A stretch of DNA of 64,000 bases from Rhizobium sp. N324 (GCF_001664485.1 NZ_CP013630.1:2855001-2919000); one strand, 5' to 3'. Positions 42,030 to 50,522 are shown, counted from the stretch's first letter. Made by a program: numbers and translations. The notes: generated from the letters alone by a model not told the origin.

Positions 42030-42587
42030 ATGCCAACTCAATCTTCCCTCCAGTTAGACTGGTTGAGATCCTATTATTTCACGCGCGCCGCCTTCTCGGT
42101 GATCTGGATTGCCGCCGCCATTCTCCTTGCCGGGCAGCCACGCGCGGCGGCCTTTCTGCTGGTGGTCTATCCCCTGTGGGATGCGCTGGCCAATCTGGTC
42201 GACGCCCGGGTCAATGGCGGCCTGCAGGCCAACCCGTCCCAGACGTTGAACGTCGCCGTCAGCACCGTCACGGCGCTCGCCGTCGCCATTGCGCTTGGCT
42301 ACAGCAACTACGCGGTGCTGGCCGTGTTCGGGACTTGGGCGATCCTCTCGGGCCTGTTACAGCTCTATACCGGCGTAAGGCGCTGGCGCATCTACGGCGC
42401 CCAATGGGTCATGATCCTGAGCGGCGCGCAATCGGCCCTTGCCGGGGGCTACATGATCAGCCAGTCCTCTGCCGCCGCCGCGCCGACGATCCTCGATATC
42501 GTGCCCTATGCCGGGTTCGGCGCCTTCTACTTCCTGCTGTCATCGATCTGGGTTGTCGTCGCAGCCCGTCGCAAGGCACATGCATAG
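42030..42587 (+). CDS. DUF308-like membrane protein
   Basis: 185 residues from ATG 42030 (AAGGAACCTGCCG upstream). About five to six membrane helices: YYFTRAAFSVIWIAAAILLA, AAAFLLVVYPLWDALANLVD, VAVSTVTALAVAIALGYSNY, VLAVFGTWAILSGLLQLYTG and a C-terminal pair. The motif GTWAILSGLLQLYTGVRRWR resembles HdeD/DUF308 proteins. It is under a TetR-type operator and precedes an NAD-epimerase gene by 149 bp. Function unknown. Confidence 0.75.
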   Translation: MPTQSSLQLDWLRSYYFTRAAFSVIWIAAAILLAGQPRAAAFLLVVYPLWDALANLVDARVNGGLQANPSQTLNVAVSTVTALAVAIALGYSNYAVLAVFGTWAILSGLLQLYTGVRRWRIYGAQWVMILSGAQSALAGGYMISQSSAAAAPTILDIVPYAGFGAFYFLLSSIWVVVAARRKAHA

Positions 42588-42736
42588 GCGCTGCCGGTCG
42601 GCGCGGCGGCGATCTGAAGTATTGCTGCCGCCGCTCATTCCCATGCTCCCAGCGGAGTTTTGCGGGAGACGCCCGCCGTCTTTCGCGCTATGAAGAATGG
42701 TCAGAATTCCCGCCCATAGACCCCGAGGTCACTTCC

Positions 42737-43717
42737 ATGACTTTGAAAGTTCTCTTCATTGGCGGCACCGGCCAGATCTCCTATCCATGCGTCGAGCGTG
42801 CCGTTGCCGAGGGTCATCATGTCAGCGTCTACAATCGCGGCTTGAGAAGTGCTGCCTTGCCCGCGGGGGTGACCTCGATCGTCGGCGAATTGGGATCGAA
42901 CACCTATGCGGATCGCGCCAAGGCCAATTATGACGTCGTCTGCCAATTCATCGCCTTCACCCCGGATCAAGTGGAGCGCGACATCGCGCTGTTCTCGGGC
43001 AATTGCGGCCAGTATATTTTCATCTCTTCGGCCTCCGTCTATGAAAAGCCGCCGCGTCACTACGTGATCACCGAGGAGACGCCGGCGATCAATCCCTACT
43101 GGCCTTACAGCCAGGCCAAGATCGCCTGCGAAGACCTGCTCAAAAAGGCCGGCAACCTCGCCTGGACGATCGTCCGCCCCAGCCACACCGTCCGCACCGG
43201 CCTGCCGATCATGATGGGCGACAGCGATGTCATGGCGAGACGCATGCTGGACGGTGAACCCATCATCGTAGCGGGCGACGGCCACACGCCCTGGACGCTG
43301 ACCCGCTCAATCGATTTCGCCGGGCCTTTCGTCGGGCTTTTCGGCAAACGAGCCGCGCTCAACGATATTTTCCACATCACCTCCGATCGCGCGCATATCT
43401 GGGACGATATCCAAAAGACGATCGCAAGATTGCTGGGCGCCGAAGTGAAGATCGTCCACGTGCCGACGGACACGCTGATCCGGTACAATCCGGAATGGGC
43501 AGGCCCGCTGCTCGGCGACAAGGCCTGGACGGCGATCTTCGATAATTCGAAGGTCAAGCGCGTCGCGGGCGACTTCACCTGCGCCGAGAGCCTCGATGAA
43601 ATCCTGGCCGAGCCGATCATGCACCTCAAGCAGCGTCTGGCCACAAGCCGTCCGCCGAGGGGTGAACTCGATGCTCTGATCGACAGGATCTGCGCGGCCC
43701 AAGGCGCACTCGGCTAG
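42737..43717 (+). CDS. NAD-dependent epimerase/dehydratase family protein
   Basis: 326 residues from ATG 42737 (GAGGTCACTTCC). The Rossmann glycine motif reads FIGGTGQISYPCVERAV; FISSASVYEKPPRHY carries the Ser/Tyr region and YWPYSQAKIACEDLLKK the YxxxK catalytic pair. Extended-SDR enzyme acting on a nucleotide-sugar or related substrate; the C-terminal NDIFHITSDRAHIWDDIQKT resembles SDR_a32-like plant/bacterial isomerases. Possibly cotranscribed with the DUF308 gene. Convergent with the nucleotidyltransferase gene. Confidence 0.88.
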   Translation: MTLKVLFIGGTGQISYPCVERAVAEGHHVSVYNRGLRSAALPAGVTSIVGELGSNTYADRAKANYDVVCQFIAFTPDQVERDIALFSGNCGQYIFISSASVYEKPPRHYVITEETPAINPYWPYSQAKIACEDLLKKAGNLAWTIVRPSHTVRTGLPIMMGDSDVMARRMLDGEPIIVAGDGHTPWTLTRSIDFAGPFVGLFGKRAALNDIFHITSDRAHIWDDIQKTIARLLGAEVKIVHVPTDTLIRYNPEWAGPLLGDKAWTAIFDNSKVKRVAGDFTCAESLDEILAEPIMHLKQRLATSRPPRGELDALIDRICAAQGALG

Positions 43718-43753
43718 GATCAGGCTCCTGAGCGCTTGCGCCTGGCAGCCTGG

Positions 43754-44539
43754 TTATTCCAGGCGCCGTGCCTCCAGCGGCGCGTCCTGCCTGAAGCCTT
43801 CGAAATAGCGGCCGCCATGCAAGGCAAGCTCGCCGTCGGCGAAAGCCAGCAATCTCGCACCCTCGCCGCCAGCCGCCAGCCTGAAGGCCGCGTCGAATTC
43901 CGCCGCCAGTTGCGCATCGAGCCTGCCGATAAGACGCGGCGCCCACTTTCCGCGACCGGTCCATTCGCCGCGTCCGAGGAGAATGAGATCGGCGAGCTTC
44001 TGATAGAGTTGCGCGGCGATCGCCGCGATTTCTTCGGGCGGGCGCGTCCCACGCAGATCGGCAAGATCGGTGACCTGATAGCGCAGCATATCGTAGCGCG
44101 CCCCGGCAAGCGGTTGCGGCCCTGCAGCCAGCATTGCCGCCGCCTTAGCCTGCACGAGATGCGCGCGCTTGATATCCGGTCCCACTACGCGACCCGTGGC
44201 GACCATGCTGGCCATGACAGGGCAGCCGCTCTCCGCGTCGGCATGGATATAATGCGCCAGCGTCTCTTCATCGTGGACAAAGGCCTCGACCGGGAAGCCC
44301 TCATGGGTGAAGGATTCCCGCCAGGCTCGTTCCACCGACGAAAACACGACGACGAGGTCGATATCCGAAAAGGCTGTACCTTCGCCGCGCAGCAGCGAGC
44401 CGGTGGCGTAAGCGAAAGCGGCCCCGGTATAACGGTTGGCGAAGCAGCGGCGGGCGGCGGCGAGCGCCCGCTCCGCAAGAATATGTTTCTGGATATCGTC
44501 CACGATCTCGTCCTCGAATGGCCACAGACGAGCGGACAT
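43754..44539 (-). CDS. Nucleotidyltransferase-fold protein
   Basis: 261 residues. The Pol-beta nucleotidyltransferase signature is FAYATGSLLRGEGTAFSDID followed by LVVVFSS (GS...DxD), with a third acidic residue plausibly in PVEAFVHDEETL. The rest is helical (IAAIAAQLYQKLADLILLGR). Resembles aminoglycoside nucleotidyltransferase-like or MNT proteins, but no HEPN partner gene is adjacent. ATG 44539 sits one base after a terminator T-tract and lacks a good ribosome site; GTG 44503 after GAGGACGAG is an alternative start. Confidence 0.8.
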   Translation of the reverse strand: MSARLWPFEDEIVDDIQKHILAERALAAARRCFANRYTGAAFAYATGSLLRGEGTAFSDIDLVVVFSSVERAWRESFTHEGFPVEAFVHDEETLAHYIHADAESGCPVMASMVATGRVVGPDIKRAHLVQAKAAAMLAAGPQPLAGARYDMLRYQVTDLADLRGTRPPEEIAAIAAQLYQKLADLILLGRGEWTGRGKWAPRLIGRLDAQLAAEFDAAFRLAAGGEGARLLAFADGELALHGGRYFEGFRQDAPLEARRLE

Positions 44540-44540
44540 G

Positions 44541-44700
44541 AAAAAACCCGCTCGTTTCCGGCGGGTTGGGTCTCGGCAGCAATGAACGGAATTCAGTTCA
44601 CGCGCCTGCTACCCACCGCCCAGGCGGTGGTGCTAGACATCATCGAAACTGCAAAAATCCCGTTCATACAGGCAAGGGTATCCCCTGCCGGCGGGAGCGT
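44541..44700 (-). promoter_or_regulatory. Structured leader with terminator: attenuator or small RNA
   Basis: Reading the minus strand: hairpin GGCAGGGG/CCCTTGCC, then a 24-codon frame (44667-44593, MNGIFAVSMMSSTTAWAVGS...), whose middle folds as CCACCGCC/GGCGGTGG, then AACCCGC/GCGGGTT (44567-44545) with T6, ending one base before ATG 44539. GGCGGTGGGT in the frame can also pair with ACCCAACCCGCC at the terminator's 5' arm, an antiterminator-like alternative. This fits transcription attenuation of the nucleotidyltransferase gene or a small RNA terminating there. No clear promoter or leader ribosome site was found. Confidence 0.5.
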
Positions 44701-44781
44701 CAATCTGCTGAGAATGCTTCCCCGGCGCATTGTTTTCCGTCTAAGATGCCCCAAGACTCGTCAACCAGGAAGAGCCCGCTC

Positions 44782-45477
44782 ATGTCCGATCCCGCCACTG
44801 TCATCCCGCTTCCCAAACCGGTTCTGCTGCCGGTCGAAGGCAGCGATGAGCGCTTTCCGGTGCGTCGCGTCTATTGCGTCGGGCGCAATTATGCCGACCA
44901 TGCGATCGAAATGGGCCATGATCCCACCCGCGAACCTCCCTTCTTCTTCCAGAAGAATGCCGAGAACCTGCTGCCGGCAGGCAGCGCTTTTCCCTATCCG
45001 CCCCTCTCAAAGGACGTGCATTACGAGGTCGAATGCGTGCTGGCGCTGAAATCCGGCGGCGCGAATATCGAGGCCGGGCAAGCGCTCGACTGCATTTACG
45101 GCTATGCCGTCGGCATCGATTTCACCCGGCGCGACCTGCAGGGCGAGGCCAAGAAGCTCGGCCGCCCCTGGGAAGTCGCCAAAGCCTTCGAACATTCGGC
45201 CCCCGTTTCGGCCATCATACCGGCGAGCCGCCTCGGCCACCCCGGCGAAGGCCGGATCTGGCTGGAGCAGAACGGCAAGCGGGTCCAGGACGGCAATCTC
45301 AACCAGATGATCTGGAAGGTGCCGGAGATCATCGCCGAGCTGTCGAAGCTCTTTACCCTGGCGCCCGGCGATATCATCATGACGGGCACGCCCGCAGGCG
45401 TCGGCGCGGTTACCAGGGGCGACCGCATCAGTTGCGGCATCGACGGCGTCGCCACCTTATCGGTCGAGGTCGTCTGA
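44782..45477 (+). CDS. Fumarylacetoacetate hydrolase (FAH) family protein
   Basis: 231 residues from ATG 44782 (AGGAAGAG upstream). FAH core is intact: RVYCVGRNYADHAIEMGHDP, metal ligands E-x-E in VHYEVECVLALKSG, D in YAVGIDFTRRDLQGEAK, and the C-terminal DIIMTGTPAGVGAVTRGDRI. Members cleave C-C bonds of acylpyruvates (fumarylpyruvate, maleylpyruvate, or oxaloacetate decarboxylation) with Mg/Mn. It is 10 bp upstream of the carbonic anhydrase gene and likely cotranscribed. Confidence 0.9.
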   Translation: MSDPATVIPLPKPVLLPVEGSDERFPVRRVYCVGRNYADHAIEMGHDPTREPPFFFQKNAENLLPAGSAFPYPPLSKDVHYEVECVLALKSGGANIEAGQALDCIYGYAVGIDFTRRDLQGEAKKLGRPWEVAKAFEHSAPVSAIIPASRLGHPGEGRIWLEQNGKRVQDGNLNQMIWKVPEIIAELSKLFTLAPGDIIMTGTPAGVGAVTRGDRISCGIDGVATLSVEVV

Positions 45478-45487
45478 GGAGAGAGCC

Positions 45488-46018
45488 ATGCCCGTCTATG
45501 CGCTCGGCGGATCGACGCCGAAACTGCCCGCCGCCGGCCTCTATTGGATCGCACCGGACGCCAATATCATCGGCCAGGTCGAACTCGGCGAGAATGTCGG
45601 CGTCTGGTTCGGCGCCGTGCTGCGCGGCGACAACGAGAAGATTACCGTCGGCGAAGGCACCAATATCCAGGAAGGCGTGATGGCCCATACCGACATGGGC
45701 TTCCCGCTGACCACGGGCAAAGGCTGCACCATCGGCCACCACGCCATCCTCCACGGCTGCACGCTGGGAGACAATGTGCTGATCGGCATGGGCGCCACGA
45801 TCCTGAACGGCGCCAAGATCGGCAACAATTGCCTCGTCGGTGCTAATGCGCTGGTGACCGAAGGCAAACAATTCCCCGACAATTCCCTGATTGTCGGGGC
45901 GCCTGCCCGCGCCGTGCGTCTGCTCGACGACGCCGCAATCGACGCCATCCGCCGCTCGGCGGAAAACTACGTGGCCAACTGGCAACGCTTCGCTCGCGAT
46001 CTCAAGCAGATCGGCTGA
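45488..46018 (+). CDS. Gamma-class carbonic anhydrase family protein
   Basis: 176 residues, ATG after GAGGAGAGAGCC. Left-handed beta-helix hexapeptide repeats run from ~20 to 130 (IGQVELGENVGVWFGAVLRG, KITVGEGTNIQEGVMAHTDM). The zinc His ligands appear in VMAHTDM, CTIGHHAILHGCTLGD. Such YrbD/PaaY-like proteins form trimers; many lack measurable anhydrase activity. Coupling to an FAH gene is a frequent pairing in alphaproteobacteria as I recall it, of unclear meaning. Confidence 0.9.
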   Translation: MPVYALGGSTPKLPAAGLYWIAPDANIIGQVELGENVGVWFGAVLRGDNEKITVGEGTNIQEGVMAHTDMGFPLTTGKGCTIGHHAILHGCTLGDNVLIGMGATILNGAKIGNNCLVGANALVTEGKQFPDNSLIVGAPARAVRLLDDAAIDAIRRSAENYVANWQRFARDLKQIG

Positions 46019-46199
46019 TCGGGCAATTGAGAAGTGGTGGCCAGTCCCTCCTGGGTGCACCTCCAGATGAGGCCGGAGAGAGGTGGCAGTCTACGGCGCA
46101 GGCGTCTTTTCAGACGCGCAAGGAAGGCTGCGGCATTTCGAATTGCTGTCGCGGCCAGGCATCCGGCTGACAGCTCCAGGCCGATCTCGTTGAAAAACC

Positions 46200-46601
46200 T
46201 TATTCGGCAGCTTCGAGAAACTGGCTGTTTCGTGAGGAAGAGGCAAGAGCCTGAACCCTGGCTTCCGCCTTGGCGATCAGCTGGTAGAATTCGTCCTGCG
46301 CTTCGACATCCAATTGAATGACGGCATTGACGTCATCCGGCGTATCGCAAACGCAGGCGACAGCCGAAATGGGACAGATGCCGCCGGGGTAACGCTTGCC
46401 GGTTCCGGTATAGGCGCGACGGCCCCAACGCTCGGAATAGACCGTTTCTTCCCGCTCGAGATGCAGGATCGTTCCCTTGCAGGCAGTCACAATCGCCGCC
46501 TTGCCGTAGGCGAACCAATGATAGTTCAGCTTTCGGAGAATATATTTGCCGGTGATATCTTCGCCAGCCAGTTCGGCAGGGTTTTCAATCATTCTGATCA
46601 T
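46200..46601 (-). CDS. Hypothetical protein
   Basis: 133 residues from ATG 46601, chosen because GAGGGA lies 9 nt upstream; ATG 46637 (145 residues) has its AGGAG too close. The sequence reads MIRMIENPAELAGEDITGKY, YHWFAYGKAAIVTACKGTIL, with Cys-containing GGICPISAVACVCDTPDDVN and an acidic helical C-terminus. No signal peptide or known domain. Monocistronic, upstream region 46602-46834 AT-richer. Confidence 0.55.
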   Translation of the reverse strand: MIRMIENPAELAGEDITGKYILRKLNYHWFAYGKAAIVTACKGTILHLEREETVYSERWGRRAYTGTGKRYPGGICPISAVACVCDTPDDVNAVIQLDVEAQDEFYQLIAKAEARVQALASSSRNSQFLEAAE

Positions 46602-46834
46602 GAAGGCTTCCCTCAACGTTTGCAGAATATCCTTCATCTCTCCTTACGCGGCAAGTCAAAAAACGCTGCTTTTGGAGGCACTTAGTCACAAAGTGTTTCC
46701 GATTCTTACATCAGGCGCGCACCAGGCGCCGGGTTGGACACACAATTCTTCGTCGAATTTACCGCTATCTGCACCCAATTTTGGCGTTGTTCGCGGTGGC
46801 GCCGGGCATCTTGGCGTCTAAACGGCGACGCCCC

Positions 46835-47407
46835 TTAAGAGAACTCACCCGCGCGGGGACCGGCAAGCGTCACGCGCCAACTCGTCCGCGATTGGAAATC
46901 CTGAGTGGCCAGAAACGTATAGCCCGTCGTGCGCCAGGGCCTGACCGCGCTGCTCAGATTGTCGAGCACAAAATCGCCGCCATCCGTCCGGGCAATGAGA
47001 ACGACATGGTTTTGATCATGCGGCCCAATGACCACCGAAAGCGCCAGCCGGTTCGATGGAAAACCAGCCTCGACCAGGTCCTTCATCTTCTGGAGAGCGT
47101 AGTCCTCACAGTCGCCACGGCCCGCAACCGGGAGCGACCAGACATCTCCGTGGGAAGACGGACGGTCTTCTGCGGGAACAATGCGTCCGTTTACGGCACG
47201 GTTGACCTTTTGAAGAAGCGCTATGCCTGCCGTGTCGTCCCGCTGTTGCCCCGCCATCCTGCCGCACAGCCACTTGTACTTGGCGCAGGCCGCCGCGAAG
47301 CCAACGGGCGCGCCGATGCTTCGCGTCACAGGCAGCGACGACCCGGCAACAGCCTGGAAAGGCACAAGAAAACATAAAATTGCAGCAAGAGAAAAGAGGC
47401 GCTTCAT
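46835..47407 (-). CDS. Transglutaminase-like cysteine peptidase (BTLCP)
   Basis: 190 residues with a signal peptide (MKRLFSLAAILCFLVPFQAV, cleavage after AVAG). The catalytic triad of the bacterial transglutaminase-like cysteine proteinases is present: Cys in GRGDCEDYALQKMKDLV, His in GPHDQNHVVLIARTDGGDFV and Asp in VLDNLSSAVRPW. It is related to LapG, which cleaves adhesins under c-di-GMP control, but there is no LapD-like gene nearby. Periplasmic; physiological substrate unknown. Divergent from the repeat protein gene at 47599. Confidence 0.88.
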   Translation of the reverse strand: MKRLFSLAAILCFLVPFQAVAGSSLPVTRSIGAPVGFAAACAKYKWLCGRMAGQQRDDTAGIALLQKVNRAVNGRIVPAEDRPSSHGDVWSLPVAGRGDCEDYALQKMKDLVEAGFPSNRLALSVVIGPHDQNHVVLIARTDGGDFVLDNLSSAVRPWRTTGYTFLATQDFQSRTSWRVTLAGPRAGEFS

Positions 47408-47598
47408 AGCCGATTCTCCTTATTTCCTCGCAGACAATAACACGGCAGGAATAAAAATTTATTAAAATTTTATACTTGCGAATTTAACCTTATTGTAGGA
47501 GCGACACAGATTAACCATCGATTATTATTCACGTTAATTCATTGTTAGTATAAGAAATCTCCCCATTAACATTCGGTTAACCTTGGGAGACGGTTGAA
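47408..47598. other. AT-rich divergent promoter region
   Basis: 191 bp between the divergent BTLCP and repeat-protein genes, markedly AT-rich (many TTAA/ATTA words, e.g. GATTATTATTCACGTTAA). Both promoters must lie here. GGTTAAC occurs at 47576 and TTAACC at 47514. The ribosome site of the downstream gene is GGGAGACGGTTGAA. Confidence 0.45.
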
Positions 47599-48843
47599 AT
47601 GATCAGCAGAGCATCGAAATTCAGCGTCGCCGTTGCTTTTCTTCTGGCAAGCAGCAGCCTGGCAACGGCAGCCCCGGCAGTCGTGAATTGCAATACCGCC
47701 GTGCGCGGCACACTCGAATACCGGCTGTGCATGCCGACGCGATCCATTCCGGCCGGCAGCAAGTTCAGCCCGAGGGATAGCGACCCCAACAGCCTGGGCA
47801 CCGGCGGCGGCAAGAAGTCATCGAGCACCAGCTCGACTTCCGAGAACAGCGGTAAAGGCGGCGGTGATCAGGTTGCGGACGGCGGCGGAAACGGCACTGA
47901 CGACAACGGTAGCGACGACACCGGCGACAACGGCGACAATGGTGGCGACGACACCGGCAACAATGGTGGCGACGACAACGGTCACGGCCACGGCCACGGC
48001 CATGGCCATGGCCACGACCATCATGGCGATGGCAAGGGCGGCAAAGATCATGATCATGGCAAGGGCGGCCATGGCAAAGACAACCACGGCGGCAAGGACC
48101 ATGACCATCACCGCGGCGACAAAGGCGGCAAGGATCACGGACACGGCAAGGACGGCCCGGGCAAAGGCGACAAGGAAGGTCACGGCAAAGGTGGCAAGGA
48201 CGGCCGTGGCAAGGGCGACAACGACGGTCCGGGCAAGGGTAGCAACGACGGTCCAGGCAAGGGCGACAGTGACGGCCCTGGAAAGAGCGATAACGGCGGC
48301 TCTGGCAAGAGTGACAATAGCGGCTCCGGCAAGAGCGACAATGGCGGCTCCGGCAAGGGCGATAATGGCGGCTCCGGCAAGGGCGACAATGGCGGCTCCG
48401 GCAAGGGCGACAATGGCGGCTCCGGCAAGAGCGACAATGGCGGCTCCGGCAAGAGCGACAATGGCGGCTCCGGCAAGGGCGACAATGGCGGCTCCGGCAA
48501 GAGCGACAATGGCGGCTCCGGCAAGAGCGACAATGGCGGCTCCGGCAAGAGCGACAATGGCGGCTCCGGCAAGGGCGATAATGGCGGCTCCGGCAAGGGC
48601 GACAATGGCGGCTCTGGAAAGAGCGACAATGGCGGCTCCGGCAAGAGCGACAATGGCGGCTCCGGCAAGAGCGACAATGGCGGCTCCGGCAAGAGCGATA
48701 ATGGCGGTTCCGGCAAGGGCGATAATGGCGGCTCCGGCAAGGGCGACAATGGCGGCTCCGGCAAGAGCGATAATGGCGGCTCTGGCAAGAGCGATAACGG
48801 CGACTCTGGCAAAGGCGGTTCCGGCAAGGGCGGATCGAACTGA
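47599..48843 (+). CDS. Secreted His-rich, Gly/Ser/Lys/Asp repeat protein
   Basis: 414 residues. Signal peptide MISRASKFSVAVAFLLASSS to ...ATA; a short conserved-looking domain with two Cys (VVNCNTAVRGTLEYRLCMP); a Ser/Gly/Asp linker; a His-rich block (residues ~130-180, NGHGHGHGHGHGHDHHGDGK); then GKGDKEGHGKGGK-type degenerate repeats and 21 units of SGK(S/G)DNGG (48301-48804). Predicted disordered and hydrophilic. The His block may bind Zn/Ni/Cu; the zinc regulon begins 470 bp downstream, but no Zur box precedes this gene. Extracellular or periplasmic; function unknown. Confidence 0.75.
   Translation: MISRASKFSVAVAFLLASSSLATAAPAVVNCNTAVRGTLEYRLCMPTRSIPAGSKFSPRDSDPNSLGTGGGKKSSSTSSTSENSGKGGGDQVADGGGNGTDDNGSDDTGDNGDNGGDDTGNNGGDDNGHGHGHGHGHGHDHHGDGKGGKDHDHGKGGHGKDNHGGKDHDHHRGDKGGKDHGHGKDGPGKGDKEGHGKGGKDGRGKGDNDGPGKGSNDGPGKGDSDGPGKSDNGGSGKSDNSGSGKSDNGGSGKGDNGGSGKGDNGGSGKGDNGGSGKSDNGGSGKSDNGGSGKGDNGGSGKSDNGGSGKSDNGGSGKSDNGGSGKGDNGGSGKGDNGGSGKSDNGGSGKSDNGGSGKSDNGGSGKSDNGGSGKGDNGGSGKGDNGGSGKSDNGGSGKSDNGDSGKGGSGKGGSN
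48301..48804 (+). repeat. 24-nt coding minisatellite, 21 units
   Basis: Twenty-one tandem 24-nt units, each TCCGGCAAG(A/G)GCGA(C/T)AATGGCGG-like, encoding SGKSDNGG or SGKGDNGG. The order of S and G types along the array is SSGGGSSGSSSGGSSSSGGSS, which shows block duplication. Because 24 is a multiple of three, every frame on both strands stays open; those other frames are artefacts. Confidence 0.9.
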
Positions 48844-48864
48844 GCTTGCCATTACGGCAGCGTA

Positions 48865-48895
48865 AAAGGTGAGGCCGGTCTCCGGCCTCACCTTT
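48865..48895 (+). terminator. Terminator after the repeat protein gene
   Basis: AAAGGTGAGGCCGG-tct-CCGGCCTCACCTTT: perfect 14-bp arms, 21 nt after the stop, ending in TTTCTC. Confidence 0.8.
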
Positions 48896-49065
48896 CTCGG
48901 CTTCAGCGTCAATCAGCGGCCATTGCCATTCTGAAAAAGAGAAATGGCGACAAACCCGGTAGGCTTGGCTTCTCCCGGCAGATTATTCGGCAATTGTCTG
49001 GTCTACGGTATAAGGGCTATCTCCCTCCGCCAACACAAGATCTGGCGGAAAACACCCACCCCACC

Positions 49066-49219
49066 CTCCTGTGCTCGTCACAGGAATCCAGCGCGCCCAA
49101 GGCCTTGGGCGCGAGACACTCTTTGAAAATTAAGGAAGTCATTCACCGCGCGGACGCGCGGTGGCTGGATTCCTGTGACATCCCTCGGGCGAAGCCCGAG
49201 GCCACAGGAATGAGGGTGG
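49066..49219. repeat. Composite mosaic hairpin element
   Basis: A 15-bp inverted pair, TCACAGGAATCCAGC (49078-49092) and GCTGGATTCCTGTGA (49164-49178), encloses two perfect hairpins: a 22-bp palindrome at 49092-49113 (CGCGCCCAAGG and its complement) and CCGCGCG-ga-CGCGCGG (49146-49161). A third, CCTCGGG/CCCGAGG, is at 49183-49201, and CACAGGAATGAGGGTGG closes against CCACCCTCCTGTG. Non-coding, in the 48844-49311 gap; the modules are shared with 6252, 12851 and 54070. Confidence 0.75.
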
Positions 49220-49311
49220 AGGGAGCGGCGCTCTCCGCCAACTTTCCCCCGTCACATTTCTCCTCTGCTGCCTGTCAGCGAGATGCGACCTGCTAAAGAA
49301 CGCCGCACGCC

Positions 49312-49710
49312 CTACGCCGCACAGGCCTCGCACAAACCGCGGATCTCGATCGTCGTCTTCTCGGGCTTGAACTTCTGCCCTCGCACCCAGCCCATCAGCC
49401 GGTGGTCGACCTCGTGGTCGTGGAACTCCATCACCTGGCCGCAGCTTTCGCAGATGGCGAAGGCGACGATGCCGTGGCTGTGGCAGTCGTCGCCCGGATG
49501 GGCGCAGGCGACGAAGGAATTGATGCTCTCCAGCCGGTGGACGACACCGTATTCGAGCAACTTTTCCAGCGCCCGGTAGACCTGCAGCGGCGCGCGAAAA
49601 CCGTGATCGCGCAGCTTGTCGAGGATGGTATAGGCGCTGAGCGGCCCTTCGGCCTTTTCGAGCACTTCGAAGACCAGCGACTGGTTCTTGGTGAGTTGCG
49701 GTGTCGTCAT
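49312..49710 (-). CDS. zur: Zinc uptake regulator Zur (Fur family)
   Basis: 132 residues. Winged helix residues ~1-75 (LTKNQSLVFEVLEKAEGPLS, LRDHGFRAPLQVYRALEKLL). Metal sites are evident: ACAHPGDDCHSHG, CESCGQVMEFHDHEVD and the C-terminal CEAC; the two CxxC knuckles hold structural zinc. Genetic context (znuCB upstream in the same operon, znuA divergent) identifies it as Zur rather than Fur. With zinc bound it represses its targets at ATAAC-type palindromes. Start overlaps the znuB stop by 4 bp. Confidence 0.95.
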   Translation of the reverse strand: MTTPQLTKNQSLVFEVLEKAEGPLSAYTILDKLRDHGFRAPLQVYRALEKLLEYGVVHRLESINSFVACAHPGDDCHSHGIVAFAICESCGQVMEFHDHEVDHRLMGWVRGQKFKPEKTTIEIRGLCEACAA

Positions 49711-50522
49711 GAGCCTTGTCCTTGCATGACTGCGCGGCGCCGCCTGAGGGGAAGCAGGCTGAGCATGAAGAGGATCAGCGCCGCGACCACGATCGAGGGA
49801 CCGGAGGGCGTGTCGTAGGTGAGCGAGCCGAACAGCCCGCCGACGACGGCAGCCGCCCCGATGACCGAGGCGAGCACCGCCATGATCTCCGGCGTCGCCG
49901 AAAAGCGCCGCGCCGCAGCCGCCGGAATGATCAGCAGCGAGGTGATCAGCATGATGCCGACGATCTTCATGGCGATGGCGATTACCACGGCCATCAGAAG
50001 CATGAAGAACAGCCGCGCCCGCTCCGGCTTCAGCCCCTCGGCCTCGGCAAGCTCGGCATTGACGGTTGCCGCCAGCAGCGGCCGCCAGAGCCAGGCCATC
50101 GCCACGAGCACGAAGAGCCCTCCACCCCAGATCAGCGCGATGTCGGTCGTTGAAACAGCAAGGATGTCGCCGAACAGGAAGGCGATAAGATCGATCCGCA
50201 CCCAGCTCATGAAGGCGACCATGACGAGGCCGATCGCCAATGTCGCATGCGAGAGGATGCCGAGCAGCGCATCGGCCGACAGCGCCTGGCGCTTCTGCAG
50301 GAAGAGCAGCAACACCGATACGAGAGCTGCGACGGCAAAGACGGCCAGCGTCAGATTGAGTTCGAAGAGCAGCGACAGCGCGACGCCGAGCAGCGCCGAA
50401 TGGGCGATCGTATCGCCGAAATAGGCCATGCGCCGCCAGATGATGAAGCAGCCGAGCGGCCCTGTCGTCAGTGCCAGCCCGACGCCGGCGAGGATGGCGC
50501 GAACGAAGAAATCGTCAAGCAT
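49707..50522 (-). CDS. znuB: High-affinity zinc ABC transporter permease ZnuB
   Basis: 271 residues, ATG 50522; further upstream reading is only the frame-shadow of the znuC His tail. Seven to eight membrane helices; family-3 metal permease motifs are LTTGPLGCFIIWRRMAYFGD, HSALLGVALSLLFELN and VGIMLITSLLIIPAAAAR. Forms the inner-membrane channel for Zn with ZnuC as motor and ZnuA as receptor. It overlaps znuC by 8 bp and zur by 4 bp, so translation is coupled. Confidence 0.95.
   Translation of the reverse strand: MLDDFFVRAILAGVGLALTTGPLGCFIIWRRMAYFGDTIAHSALLGVALSLLFELNLTLAVFAVAALVSVLLLFLQKRQALSADALLGILSHATLAIGLVMVAFMSWVRIDLIAFLFGDILAVSTTDIALIWGGGLFVLVAMAWLWRPLLAATVNAELAEAEGLKPERARLFFMLLMAVVIAIAMKIVGIMLITSLLIIPAAAARRFSATPEIMAVLASVIGAAAVVGGLFGSLTYDTPSGPSIVVAALILFMLSLLPLRRRRAVMQGQGS

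Noticed and set aside
48301..48804. CRISPR array
   Set aside because: Units are contiguous and coding, with no spacers and no cas genes.
47818..48912. Ala/Val/Ile-rich frame on the minus strand and an Ala/Thr/Met-rich frame on the plus strand
   Set aside because: Products of the 24-nt repeat, which keeps all frames open; only the frame at 47599 has a signal peptide and ribosome site.
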